Part shown: piece by piece, positions 43,043 to 50,191 of the stretch
Layout of the letters: each line of letters begins with the position of its first letter
How positions within the stretch are numbered: the stretch's first letter is position 1
Assembly: GCA_049515555.1 (NCBI GenBank)
Contig: JBEKTY010000003.1
Location: forward strand, 30,735-94,734
Source of the DNA: JBEKTY01 sp049515555
GTDB taxonomy: Bacteria; Planctomycetota; Planctomycetia; Pirellulales; Thermoguttaceae
DNA length: 64,000 nucleotides
Reading direction: 5' to 3'
Notes under the pieces: generated by a model
The model's database searches: none
What the model was told of the DNA's origin: nothing
Seen by the model: only the letters and a program-made list of their open reading frames with translations
Translations under genes and position numbers: made by a program

Positions 43043-45400
43043 ATGAAGATGATTATTTCCAGACAACTGGGCGGGTTGGCCAGAATTCTCTTGGTGATGG
43101 TTTGGGCGGTTCAGGCCCACGCCGCGGCGCCGCCTCCCACGCCACAGCAGATCGAGGCCGATTGGCTCCGCCAGGACGCAGTCCGCGGCTTGCGGGGCAA
43201 CGCAGTGGAGCCGGTCGTCCAGCGCGGGCTGCGCCTGGCGGCCAGCCTGCGGTCGCTCAGGGCGGCCGTCGATGCCGAGGCGAAGACTCTTGAGCAGGCC
43301 GCTGCCCGATGGAAGGCGCTGCCCCGGGACGCCTCCGACGATGCACGGCGGAAGGTCTATTTTCAGGCCCACTGGGCAGTCCGCAAAATGGCGCTGGCCA
43401 ATCCGCTCCTGGACTTCAAAGACCTGCTGCTGGCCACCAGTGCCCCGGGCCGTTGGTCGCATATGGCCGATCAGTACTTGGGTTGGTGGTCGCAGCCGGG
43501 CGGCGGGCTGTACGTTTTCCTGGATTTCAACTCCGGCCGGCCGAAGCTCCGCCCGCTCATCGCCGGCTTCCCGCCCGGCAACGTGCTGCGGCCGGAACTC
43601 GACTTCGACGCCAAGAAGGTGCTATTCGCCTGGTGCCGCTACTATCCGGGCTTGAGCGAGCAGGCCGACAAGCTGGACAAGGCGAAACTGCCCGAGGACT
43701 CGTTCTATCATCTGTTCGAGGTGAATCTCGACGGGAGCGGTCTGCGGCAGTTGACGCATGGTAAGTACAACGATTTCGACGGCCGCTACCTGCCCGACGG
43801 GCGGATCGTGTTCTGCTCGACGCGCCGCGGCCAGGCACTGCAATGCACGCAAGAGACTGCCGCCGCCACGCTGGAGCACGACGCCCTGCCCGAGTGCTAC
43901 GTGCGCTGCGGCGGAGGTCCGAGCCGGCCCTGCGCCGTGTACACGCTGCACGTCATGGATTCCGGCGGCGGCAGCCTGCGGCCGATCTCGGCGTTCGAGA
44001 TGTTCGAGTGGACGCCCAGCATCGACGAGCAGGGCAGGATTCTCTATTCCCGCTGGGACTATGTAGACCGCTACGGCCAGAACGCGATGGGGCTGTGGTC
44101 GACGCACCCCGACGGCACCGGGGCCCGCGCGCTGTTCGGCAATTACTCGCGGAATCCGGAGTGCATTTTCGAGGCCCGGACGGTGCCCGGCTCGCCGCGG
44201 CTGGTGTTTACGGCCTCGGCGCACCACTCGATCACCGCGGGAAGCCTGGTGCTCTTGGACCCCAGGCTCGGCCCCGATGCGCCCGAGGCCCTCACCCGCC
44301 TGACGCCCGAAGTGCCTTTCCCCGAAAGCGAGGGCATACCGAAGACATACTACGCTAATCCCTATCCGCTCTCGGAAGACTACTTTCTGGTGGCATGGAG
44401 CGATCGGCCGCTGAAGGGCGAGAGTTATGGCGGAGCGAACCACATCGCGGCCCTGGGAGTATATCTCTACGATGTCTTCGGGAACCTGGAGCTGCTGTAT
44501 CGCGATCCGGCCATCGGCAGCCAGTATCCGTTGGCCATCCGGCCCCGGCGGCGGCCGCCGCAGGTCAGCGACCAAGTGGCCTGGGATGGGCCGCAGCAGG
44601 CGCAGATGCTCCTGCTCGACGTGTACCAGGGGCTCGAGTCGGTGCCGCGGGGGACGATCAAGCGGTTACGGGTCGTGGGCATGCCCGTCAAGACGCATCC
44701 CTCGATGAACTATCCCACGATCGGCCTGACCACGCACGACGCGGGCCGCTTCGTCCTCGGCACGGTGCCCGTGGAACCGGACGGCTCGGCATTCTTCCGC
44801 GTCCCCTCCGGGATCACGCTGTTCGTGCAGGCGCTGGATGCGGAGGGCATGGCGGTCCAGACCATGCGGAGCGGAACGTACCTGCAGCCGGGCCAGACCT
44901 ATTCGTGCATCGGCTGCCACGAGCATCGCACCACGGCGCCGCCCAACCACATGCCGCGGGCCGCGGCCCGCGGGCCCTCGAACCTGACCCCCGGCCCCGA
45001 CGGCTCGTGGCCCCTGGATTACGCGACCCTGGTCCAAGGGCTGCTCGATCGGCAGTGCGTGGCCTGCCACAAGCCGGGAACCAAGGGGCAGAAGTTCGAT
45101 CTCACCCCCGCCCAGTCCTACGCGGCGCTGACCGGCTACGGATCGCCCAGCCTCAAGGACATCGTGATCGCCCGCTACCGCGAGCAGCGATCGAAGGCCG
45201 GCCAGTGCGAAGCGCGGATGAACCCGGTGCTGAAGCTGCTTGAGCGCGGCCACTACGGCGTGAAGCTCTCGGCCGACGATCGCGACCGCCTGGTCACCTG
45301 GATGGACACCCTGGGCCAGCGGGCCGGCCATTTCAGCCCCGAGCAGGAACAGCAACTGCGCGAGCTGCGCCGCCACATGGCGTCGCTGCTGGAAAAGTGA
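43043..45400 (+). CDS. Secreted di-heme protein related to hydrazine synthase alpha subunit
   Basis: The product (785 residues) has a signal peptide (...LVMVWAVQAHAAAPPPT). The middle is a beta-propeller with Asp-box/PD40-like repeats (LDGSGLRQLTHGKYNDFDGR, YLPDGRIVFCST). The C-terminal third matches the hydrazine synthase alpha (HZS_alpha) type, with SAFFRVPSGITLFVQALD leading to the heme c sites CIGCH (Cys622) and CVACH (Cys672). No genes for the beta and gamma subunits are present, so this is not evidence for anammox. A periplasmic redox role linked to the upstream DUF1549 cytochrome is an inference. ATG 43049 is another possible start. Confidence 0.8.
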   Translation: MKMIISRQLGGLARILLVMVWAVQAHAAAPPPTPQQIEADWLRQDAVRGLRGNAVEPVVQRGLRLAASLRSLRAAVDAEAKTLEQAAARWKALPRDASDDARRKVYFQAHWAVRKMALANPLLDFKDLLLATSAPGRWSHMADQYLGWWSQPGGGLYVFLDFNSGRPKLRPLIAGFPPGNVLRPELDFDAKKVLFAWCRYYPGLSEQADKLDKAKLPEDSFYHLFEVNLDGSGLRQLTHGKYNDFDGRYLPDGRIVFCSTRRGQALQCTQETAAATLEHDALPECYVRCGGGPSRPCAVYTLHVMDSGGGSLRPISAFEMFEWTPSIDEQGRILYSRWDYVDRYGQNAMGLWSTHPDGTGARALFGNYSRNPECIFEARTVPGSPRLVFTASAHHSITAGSLVLLDPRLGPDAPEALTRLTPEVPFPESEGIPKTYYANPYPLSEDYFLVAWSDRPLKGESYGGANHIAALGVYLYDVFGNLELLYRDPAIGSQYPLAIRPRRRPPQVSDQVAWDGPQQAQMLLLDVYQGLESVPRGTIKRLRVVGMPVKTHPSMNYPTIGLTTHDAGRFVLGTVPVEPDGSAFFRVPSGITLFVQALDAEGMAVQTMRSGTYLQPGQTYSCIGCHEHRTTAPPNHMPRAAARGPSNLTPGPDGSWPLDYATLVQGLLDRQCVACHKPGTKGQKFDLTPAQSYAALTGYGSPSLKDIVIARYREQRSKAGQCEARMNPVLKLLERGHYGVKLSADDRDRLVTWMDTLGQRAGHFSPEQEQQLRELRRHMASLLEK

Positions 45401-45444
45401 CGAGGAATCGAGACGCCAACGCCTAAATGACCTTGCGGGATTCT

Positions 45445-45523
45445 GGGAAAAAGGGGACAGGCACCATTTGTGCGAAGCACCCTTCGGGCCGTTCCGGCAA
45501 ATGGTGCCTGTCCCCTTTTTCCC
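45445..45523. repeat. Palindromic repeat, family D, copy 1 (79 nt)
   Basis: Perfect 26-nt arms, GGGAAAAAGGGGACAGGCAC(CATTTG) and its complement, flank a 27-nt centre. The copy near 63.2 kb has the same centre in reverse orientation and arms changed at matching positions on both sides. It lies between the di-heme protein gene and the next oxidoreductase gene and could act as a terminator-like hairpin, since the right arm ends in CCTTTTTCCC. Confidence 0.9.
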
Positions 45524-45556
45524 TCCAGCAGGCAACCCGTGGCCGAAAGGTGAGTT

Positions 45557-46897
45557 ATGACCAGGACAGCGTTCTCCCGGCGGCAGTTGGGCAGGCTCTT
45601 GGCGGCAGCGGCGGGGGCGGGGGCGGCCGCGCCCTGGGTCGCGGTGCGGGCCGGCGAAGGCTCGGCTCACGAGAAACTCAACGTGGCCTTCGTGGGCGCC
45701 GGCGGCAGGGGATCGTACCTTATTGACGCCTTGGCCGGGCGCGTCAACCTGGCGGCCTTCGCCGAGGTGGACGAGCCCTACGCGGCCGCGACCTTCAAGG
45801 CGCACCCCAACGTGCCGCGCTACACCGATTATCGCAAGATGTTCGACGAGTTGGAGCGGAAGATCGACGCCGTGGTCGTTGCCACCCCGGACCACCATCA
45901 TTACCCGGCCTCGATGATGGCCCTGAATCGCGGCAAGCACGTGTACTGCGAAAAACCGCTGACTTATACGATCGCGCAGGCCCGGCTCCTGGCGAAGGTT
46001 GCGCGAGAGAAGAAGTTGGCGACCCAGATGGGCAACCAGGGCAACTCCAGCGACAGCACGCGACTGATCCGCGAGTGGATCAAGGCCGGCGTGCTGGGCG
46101 AGATCCGGGAAATTCACCACTGGAACGACTACCCCATGGCGGCGCGCCAGCCACGGCAACCCGCGCCGCTCCCGCCCGGAGTGGATTGGGACCTCTGGCT
46201 CGGTCCGGTGCCCACACGGCCGTTTACCACGGGCACGATCCGTTGCGGCTGGCATCCGTTCAGCGACATCTGCAACGGCCTGATCGGCAACTGGGGCACG
46301 CACCACATCTCGGGGGCCTGGTGGGCGTTGGACCTGGGGGCGCCGGGCACCATCGAGGTCGTCGAGCAGACCGAGTGGCCGGTAAAGGAGTCGTACCCGC
46401 TGGGCTTTGTCCTGAAGTACACGTTCCCCGCGCGCGGCACACGCCCGGAAGTGGCCATGTACTTCCACGGCGGCACGAAGGTAGCTGAAATGCCGCGGCC
46501 CAAACACCTCGAAGCAGGACGCCGGGTCACCCACGCCATGGAAGGGCCGAAGGGGCAGGTGATCGTCGGTTCCGAGTGCAGCATCATGGCCGGCCCGTGG
46601 TGCGACGGCGCACGGATCATTCCGGAGAAGCGGATGCAGCAAGTCGGCAAGGTGCCTTGGACAGTGGAGGGCTACGGCGATCACCTGGAGAGTTGGCTCA
46701 AGGCATGTCGGGAGGGTACGCCCACGGCCTCGAACTTCGGGTTCGCGGCGGCCGTTACCGAGGTCGCCTTGTTGGGGAGCATCGCCTTGCGGCACGGAAG
46801 GAAGCTCCAATGGGATGGGAGAGATATGCGGTTCCCGAACGAGCCGGAAGCGGACAAGTACTTGCGCGTCGAGTTGCGCAAGGGCTGGGACGTGTAA
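45557..46897 (+). CDS. Exported Gfo/Idh/MocA-family oxidoreductase
   Basis: The product (446 residues) has a Tat signal (TRTAFSRRQLGRLLAAAAGA). A Rossmann domain begins at LNVAFVGAGGRGSYLIDAL and contains the family signature VYCEKPLTYTIAQARLLAKV. The C-terminal alpha/beta domain carries GLIGNWGTHHISGAWWALDL, with the metal-free substrate-pocket histidines of the family. Members oxidise or reduce sugars with NAD(P)(H); planctomycetes encode many Tat-exported forms, presumably folded with their cofactor before export. AAGGTGAG precedes the ATG. A ThuA-like gene follows after 18 nt, an association common in sugar-oxidation clusters. Confidence 0.9.
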   Translation: MTRTAFSRRQLGRLLAAAAGAGAAAPWVAVRAGEGSAHEKLNVAFVGAGGRGSYLIDALAGRVNLAAFAEVDEPYAAATFKAHPNVPRYTDYRKMFDELERKIDAVVVATPDHHHYPASMMALNRGKHVYCEKPLTYTIAQARLLAKVAREKKLATQMGNQGNSSDSTRLIREWIKAGVLGEIREIHHWNDYPMAARQPRQPAPLPPGVDWDLWLGPVPTRPFTTGTIRCGWHPFSDICNGLIGNWGTHHISGAWWALDLGAPGTIEVVEQTEWPVKESYPLGFVLKYTFPARGTRPEVAMYFHGGTKVAEMPRPKHLEAGRRVTHAMEGPKGQVIVGSECSIMAGPWCDGARIIPEKRMQQVGKVPWTVEGYGDHLESWLKACREGTPTASNFGFAAAVTEVALLGSIALRHGRKLQWDGRDMRFPNEPEADKYLRVELRKGWDV

Positions 46898-46915
46898 ACG
46901 ACTGTCGGGGGGCAA

Positions 46916-47761
46916 ATGGGGGCCGAAATGTCGATCTTGATGGCGTTGGCGCTCCTGTGCGGGCGGGCGGACCCGGCTAAACCGGGTCCCGACCGGGCGA
47001 CGAAGACGATCGTGTTCTTCGGCGGCGTCAAGACGCACGGCGCCGGGGCGCACGAACACCTGAAAGGGGTGCAACTGCTCAAAAAATGCGTGGAGACGGC
47101 GGCCAATGTCCCGCGAGTCAAGACGCGGATCTACCTGGACGCCTGGCCCAAAGACCCCGGTGAGTTGGACGGCACCGCCACGATCGTGCTGATGTGGGAA
47201 GGCTGGGACTCGCACCTGGTCAGCCGCCGCAACGCCCAGAAGGCGCAGAAGCTCGACCAACTGATGAAGCGCGGCGTGGGGTTGGTCTGTTTCCACGCGG
47301 CTACGGCCGTCGAGGACAACGTCGAAGGGTATTTTCTGGATTGGGTCGGCGGGAACAAGAAGATCGGTTACTCGCTGCATCCCATGGCCCGCAACGTCAG
47401 CCTCGCGCTGCCGTCGCCGCAGCATCCCCTGTGCCGCGGTGTAAGGCCCATGCAGTTTCCCGAGGAGGAGTTCTACTGCAAGATCCTGTTCCGCGCCGGG
47501 GACAAGCGGACTACGCCCATCCTTACGGCAATGCTCCCGCCGGAGCGGCCGGAAGAGCAGGTCGTGGCCTGGGCGTGCGAGCGTGCCGATGGCGGCCGCG
47601 CCTTTGCTTGCACCGGCCCCCACTACCACGCGAGCTTCCAAAACGACGACTTGCGCCGCCTGGCGCTGAATGCAATCGTTTGGACAGCGAAGATCGAAGT
47701 GCCTGAGGGCGGCGTGCGGTCCACTCTGCCCGAGAACGAGACCACCGGAAGACGACAATGA
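46916..47761 (+). CDS. ThuA-like protein
   Basis: The product (281 residues) has a short hydrophobic N-terminus (MSILMALALLCGRAD) that may be a weak signal peptide. The body is a ThuA domain (class-I-glutaminase-like fold): KTIVFFGGVKTHGAGAHEH at the first strand, GLVCFHAATAVED, HPLCRGV and the conserved end RAFACTGPHYHASFQNDDLR. ThuA was named for trehalose/maltose/sucrose use in Rhizobium, and related proteins act in 3-keto-sugar pathways. Its position between two Gfo/Idh/MocA genes supports a role in oxidised-sugar metabolism. G-rich sequence (GGGGGGCAA) precedes the ATG. Confidence 0.85.
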   Translation: MGAEMSILMALALLCGRADPAKPGPDRATKTIVFFGGVKTHGAGAHEHLKGVQLLKKCVETAANVPRVKTRIYLDAWPKDPGELDGTATIVLMWEGWDSHLVSRRNAQKAQKLDQLMKRGVGLVCFHAATAVEDNVEGYFLDWVGGNKKIGYSLHPMARNVSLALPSPQHPLCRGVRPMQFPEEEFYCKILFRAGDKRTTPILTAMLPPERPEEQVVAWACERADGGRAFACTGPHYHASFQNDDLRRLALNAIVWTAKIEVPEGGVRSTLPENETTGRRQ

Positions 47762-47825
47762 CGTTCCGAATCGGCGCAACCTGGCGGGAATGCCGGAGCC
47801 CAAGCGGTACGGCAACCCGCCGATA

Positions 47826-47920
47826 ACGTTCGGCCCACAGGAAAATGTTCGACCCATAGGAAAATGTTCGGCCCAGAGGAAGAAGTTCAGCCCAAATGAT
47901 AATGTTCGACCCAAAGGAAA
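47826..47920 (+). repeat. Five tandem 19-bp repeats ending at a ribosome binding site
   Basis: Five head-to-tail 19-mers of the type ATGTTCGACCCAAAGGAAA occupy the space between the ThuA-like gene and the next oxidoreductase. Most units contain AGGAA, and the last unit places AAAGGAAA 5 nt before the ATG at 47926, so it supplies the ribosome binding site. The units differ at a few positions (GTTCGGCCCACAGG, GTTCGACCCATAGG and so on). Confidence 0.9.
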
Positions 47921-47925
47921 CCATC

Positions 47926-49191
47926 ATGTACGAGAGCCCGATGAAATCTTCGGTGCAATCGCCGCGCGCGGCATTCAGCCGGCGGCATTTTCTGGAGAAC
48001 GTGGCCGCGGCCGCCGCCTCGGCGCCCTTGGCAGGCGCGGCCGCGGCCCTCGCGGCCGACAAGCCCGCGGCCACGCCCCAACCCATCGAGCGCAAGATCA
48101 AGCTGGGCGTGATCGGCTGCGGCGGCCGCGGCCAATGGGTGAGCAAATACTTCAAGCAGCACGGGGGCTATGAGTTCCACGCGGCCTGCGACTACTTCCA
48201 GGATGCGGTGGACCAGTTCGGCGAAACCTTCGGCGTGGACAAGGCCCGGCGGTTCTGCGGCTTGTCCGGCTACAAGAAGCTGATCGCCAGCGGCGTGGAG
48301 GCCGTGGCCATCGAGGACCTGCCGTACTTCTATCCCGAGCAGGCGAAGGCGGCCGTGGAAGCCGGCCGCCACGTGTACCTGGCCAAGCCGGTGGCCGTCG
48401 ACGTGCCGGGCGTGCTCACTGTCGAGGCCGCCGGCAAGCTGGCCACGCACAAGAAGCTCTGCTTCCTGGTCGATTACCAGATGCCCACCGACCCCGTGAA
48501 CATCGAGATCGCCAAGCGGATCGGCGAGGGGGCGCTGGGAAAGCTGGCATACGTGATTTCTGCCGGCTGCGCCACGTTGTGGCCGGAGCCGCCCGCCTCC
48601 TCGACCATCGAGCAGCGGCTGCGCAATAGCATGTGGCTCCGCGACGTGACGCTCTGCGGCGACAGTTGCGTGGCCTTCGACATCCATTCCATCGACGCCA
48701 TGACCTGGGTCCTCGGCCAGCGACCCACCAGCGCCGTGGGATATTCACGCGTCACGCGGCCCAATCCGCAGCTCGACGGCCGGGACACGCTCAACGTGCT
48801 CTTTCACTGCGCCAACGGCCTGATCTGGAACCACGTCAGCCAGTCGCTCAACAACAACTGCGACCTGGGCCTCTCCGCCTACCTCTACGGCACGGTCGCC
48901 AACGCCAGGGTGCGGTATGATACCAAGGCTTACATTCAGGGCGGGCCCAAGCACTACGTGGGCAACGTCGTGAACCTCTACGAGGCGGGCGTGCAGCGGA
49001 ACGTCGCCCAGTTCTACCGCAACATCACCGAAGGCCGCTTCGAGAACCCCACGGTCAAGCGGGCGGTCGACGGACACCTGACGGCCATCCTCGGCCGCGA
49101 GGCCGCCTACCGCCAGGGCCGCCTGACCATGGACGAGCTGCTCAAGGAGAACAAGCGGCTGGAGCTGGATCTGTCAGGCCTGAAGAGTTGA
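47926..49191 (+). CDS. Exported Gfo/Idh/MocA-family oxidoreductase
   Basis: The product (421 residues) has a Tat signal (RAAFSRRHFLENVAAAAASA). The Rossmann motif is IKLGVIGCGGRGQWVSKYF, and the family signature region reads VYLAKPVAVDVPGVLTVEA (Ala-Lys-Pro in place of the usual Glu-Lys-Pro). The C-terminal domain follows to residue 421. The ATG at 47926 is chosen because the last 19-bp repeat provides its ribosome binding site; an in-frame ATG at 47896 lies inside the repeat array. It is probably a sugar or cyclitol dehydrogenase acting outside the cytoplasm, with the neighbouring ThuA and isomerase genes. Confidence 0.88.
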   Translation: MYESPMKSSVQSPRAAFSRRHFLENVAAAAASAPLAGAAAALAADKPAATPQPIERKIKLGVIGCGGRGQWVSKYFKQHGGYEFHAACDYFQDAVDQFGETFGVDKARRFCGLSGYKKLIASGVEAVAIEDLPYFYPEQAKAAVEAGRHVYLAKPVAVDVPGVLTVEAAGKLATHKKLCFLVDYQMPTDPVNIEIAKRIGEGALGKLAYVISAGCATLWPEPPASSTIEQRLRNSMWLRDVTLCGDSCVAFDIHSIDAMTWVLGQRPTSAVGYSRVTRPNPQLDGRDTLNVLFHCANGLIWNHVSQSLNNNCDLGLSAYLYGTVANARVRYDTKAYIQGGPKHYVGNVVNLYEAGVQRNVAQFYRNITEGRFENPTVKRAVDGHLTAILGREAAYRQGRLTMDELLKENKRLELDLSGLKS

Positions 49192-49224
49192 CGGCTCGAT
49201 GAGTTGACAGTTTGAAGAGTTGAC
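49182..49224. repeat. AGTTGAC short repeat spanning a stop codon
   Basis: GAAGAGTTGAC occurs twice and AGTTGAC three times in 43 nt; the first copy contains the TGA of the upstream oxidoreductase gene. This short-word array is another intergenic repeat type of the genome. Confidence 0.6.
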
Positions 49225-49266
49225 TTTGTGTCGGCGTCTCGGAACCAAACACGAAGGAATCCAATC

Positions 49267-50175
49267 ATGTGGCACTTTGCATCGAGATTGTGGGTGATTG
49301 CCGCAGCGGTGCTGGGCACGCTCGTCCCGGCAGGTGCGGGCCGGGCCGACACGAGCTCGCCTCCGGCCCGGGCCGGCCAGAGCACCGGGGCCCCAAAGCT
49401 GTTCGGATTCTGCATGGATGCGGCCGATTCCGAACATCGCTCGCTCCCCGAGCAGGCCCGCATGCTGCACGAGCTCGGCTTCGACGGCGCGGGCTACGAG
49501 TTGTGGCTTGGCGCGGACCTTGATAAGAACCTCCGCACCCTGGATGAGGCGGACCTGAAGCTCTATCTGGCCTGGATTGTTGTCCATGTGGAGCCGGGGG
49601 CCCAACCCTACAAGCCCGAAGTGCCCGCGGCCATCCGCAAGCTCAAGGGCCGGCCGGCGACGATCTGCGTGCTGTTGCACGGCTTCCCGCCGGGCGATCC
49701 GCGGGGAATGGACCCGGCGATCAAAGCCCTTCGCCGGCTCGGCGACCTGGCCGCCCAGTCCGGCCTGCGGATTTCCATCTATCACCACACGGGCGACTGG
49801 GCCGAGAGCATCCGGCAGGCCCTCGACGTGGCCAAGCAGACCGATCATCCGCAGGTGGGCGTCAACTTCAACTTGTGCCACTGGCTGATGGTCGACGCGC
49901 AGAAAGACTACTTGCCGGTACTCCGCCAGAATGCCGCGAAGATCTTCATGGTCACGATCAACGGGGCGAAACTCGGCTCGAAGACCTGGACCAACGGACT
50001 GATCCAGCCGCTGGACCAGGGCGACTTCGACAACCACCAACTTTTGTCCGCGCTCCGCGAGATCGGCTACTGCGGGCCGATTGGCCTGATGTGCTACGGC
50101 ATCCCCGGCGACGCACGGGAGCACCTCGAGCGGTCGATGAAAGTCTGGAAGACCTGGCAGGCCCAATTCAAGTAA
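49267..50175 (+). CDS. Exported sugar-phosphate isomerase/epimerase-like TIM-barrel protein
   Basis: The product (302 residues) has a signal peptide (MWHFASRLWVIAAAVLGTLV). The rest resembles the AP-endonuclease-2/xylose-isomerase-like TIM barrel: ARMLHELGFDGAGYELW, SIYHHTGDWAESIRQAL, VGVNFNLCHWLMV and the metal-site end HQLLSALREIGYCGPIGL. Members epimerise or isomerise sugars with a divalent metal. AAGGAA lies about 8 nt before the ATG. With the upstream oxidoreductases and ThuA protein it fits a periplasmic keto-sugar pathway; the substrate is unknown. Confidence 0.85.
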   Translation: MWHFASRLWVIAAAVLGTLVPAGAGRADTSSPPARAGQSTGAPKLFGFCMDAADSEHRSLPEQARMLHELGFDGAGYELWLGADLDKNLRTLDEADLKLYLAWIVVHVEPGAQPYKPEVPAAIRKLKGRPATICVLLHGFPPGDPRGMDPAIKALRRLGDLAAQSGLRISIYHHTGDWAESIRQALDVAKQTDHPQVGVNFNLCHWLMVDAQKDYLPVLRQNAAKIFMVTINGAKLGSKTWTNGLIQPLDQGDFDNHQLLSALREIGYCGPIGLMCYGIPGDAREHLERSMKVWKTWQAQFK

Positions 50176-50191
50176 GAAGGAGAAGATCACG

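Noticed and set aside
43043..45400. Evidence for anammox metabolism
   Set aside because: Only an alpha-subunit-like protein is present; hydrazine synthase beta/gamma and hydrazine dehydrogenase genes are absent, and such relatives occur in many non-anammox planctomycetes.
44666..47914. A 1082-codon open frame on the minus strand
   Set aside because: It runs opposite to the di-heme protein, oxidoreductase and ThuA-like genes and crosses a palindrome. Its translation has no domain resemblance, and such mirror frames are expected in GC-rich genes.
47826..47920. CRISPR array
   Set aside because: The 19-bp units are directly adjacent with no spacers, and no cas gene is present.
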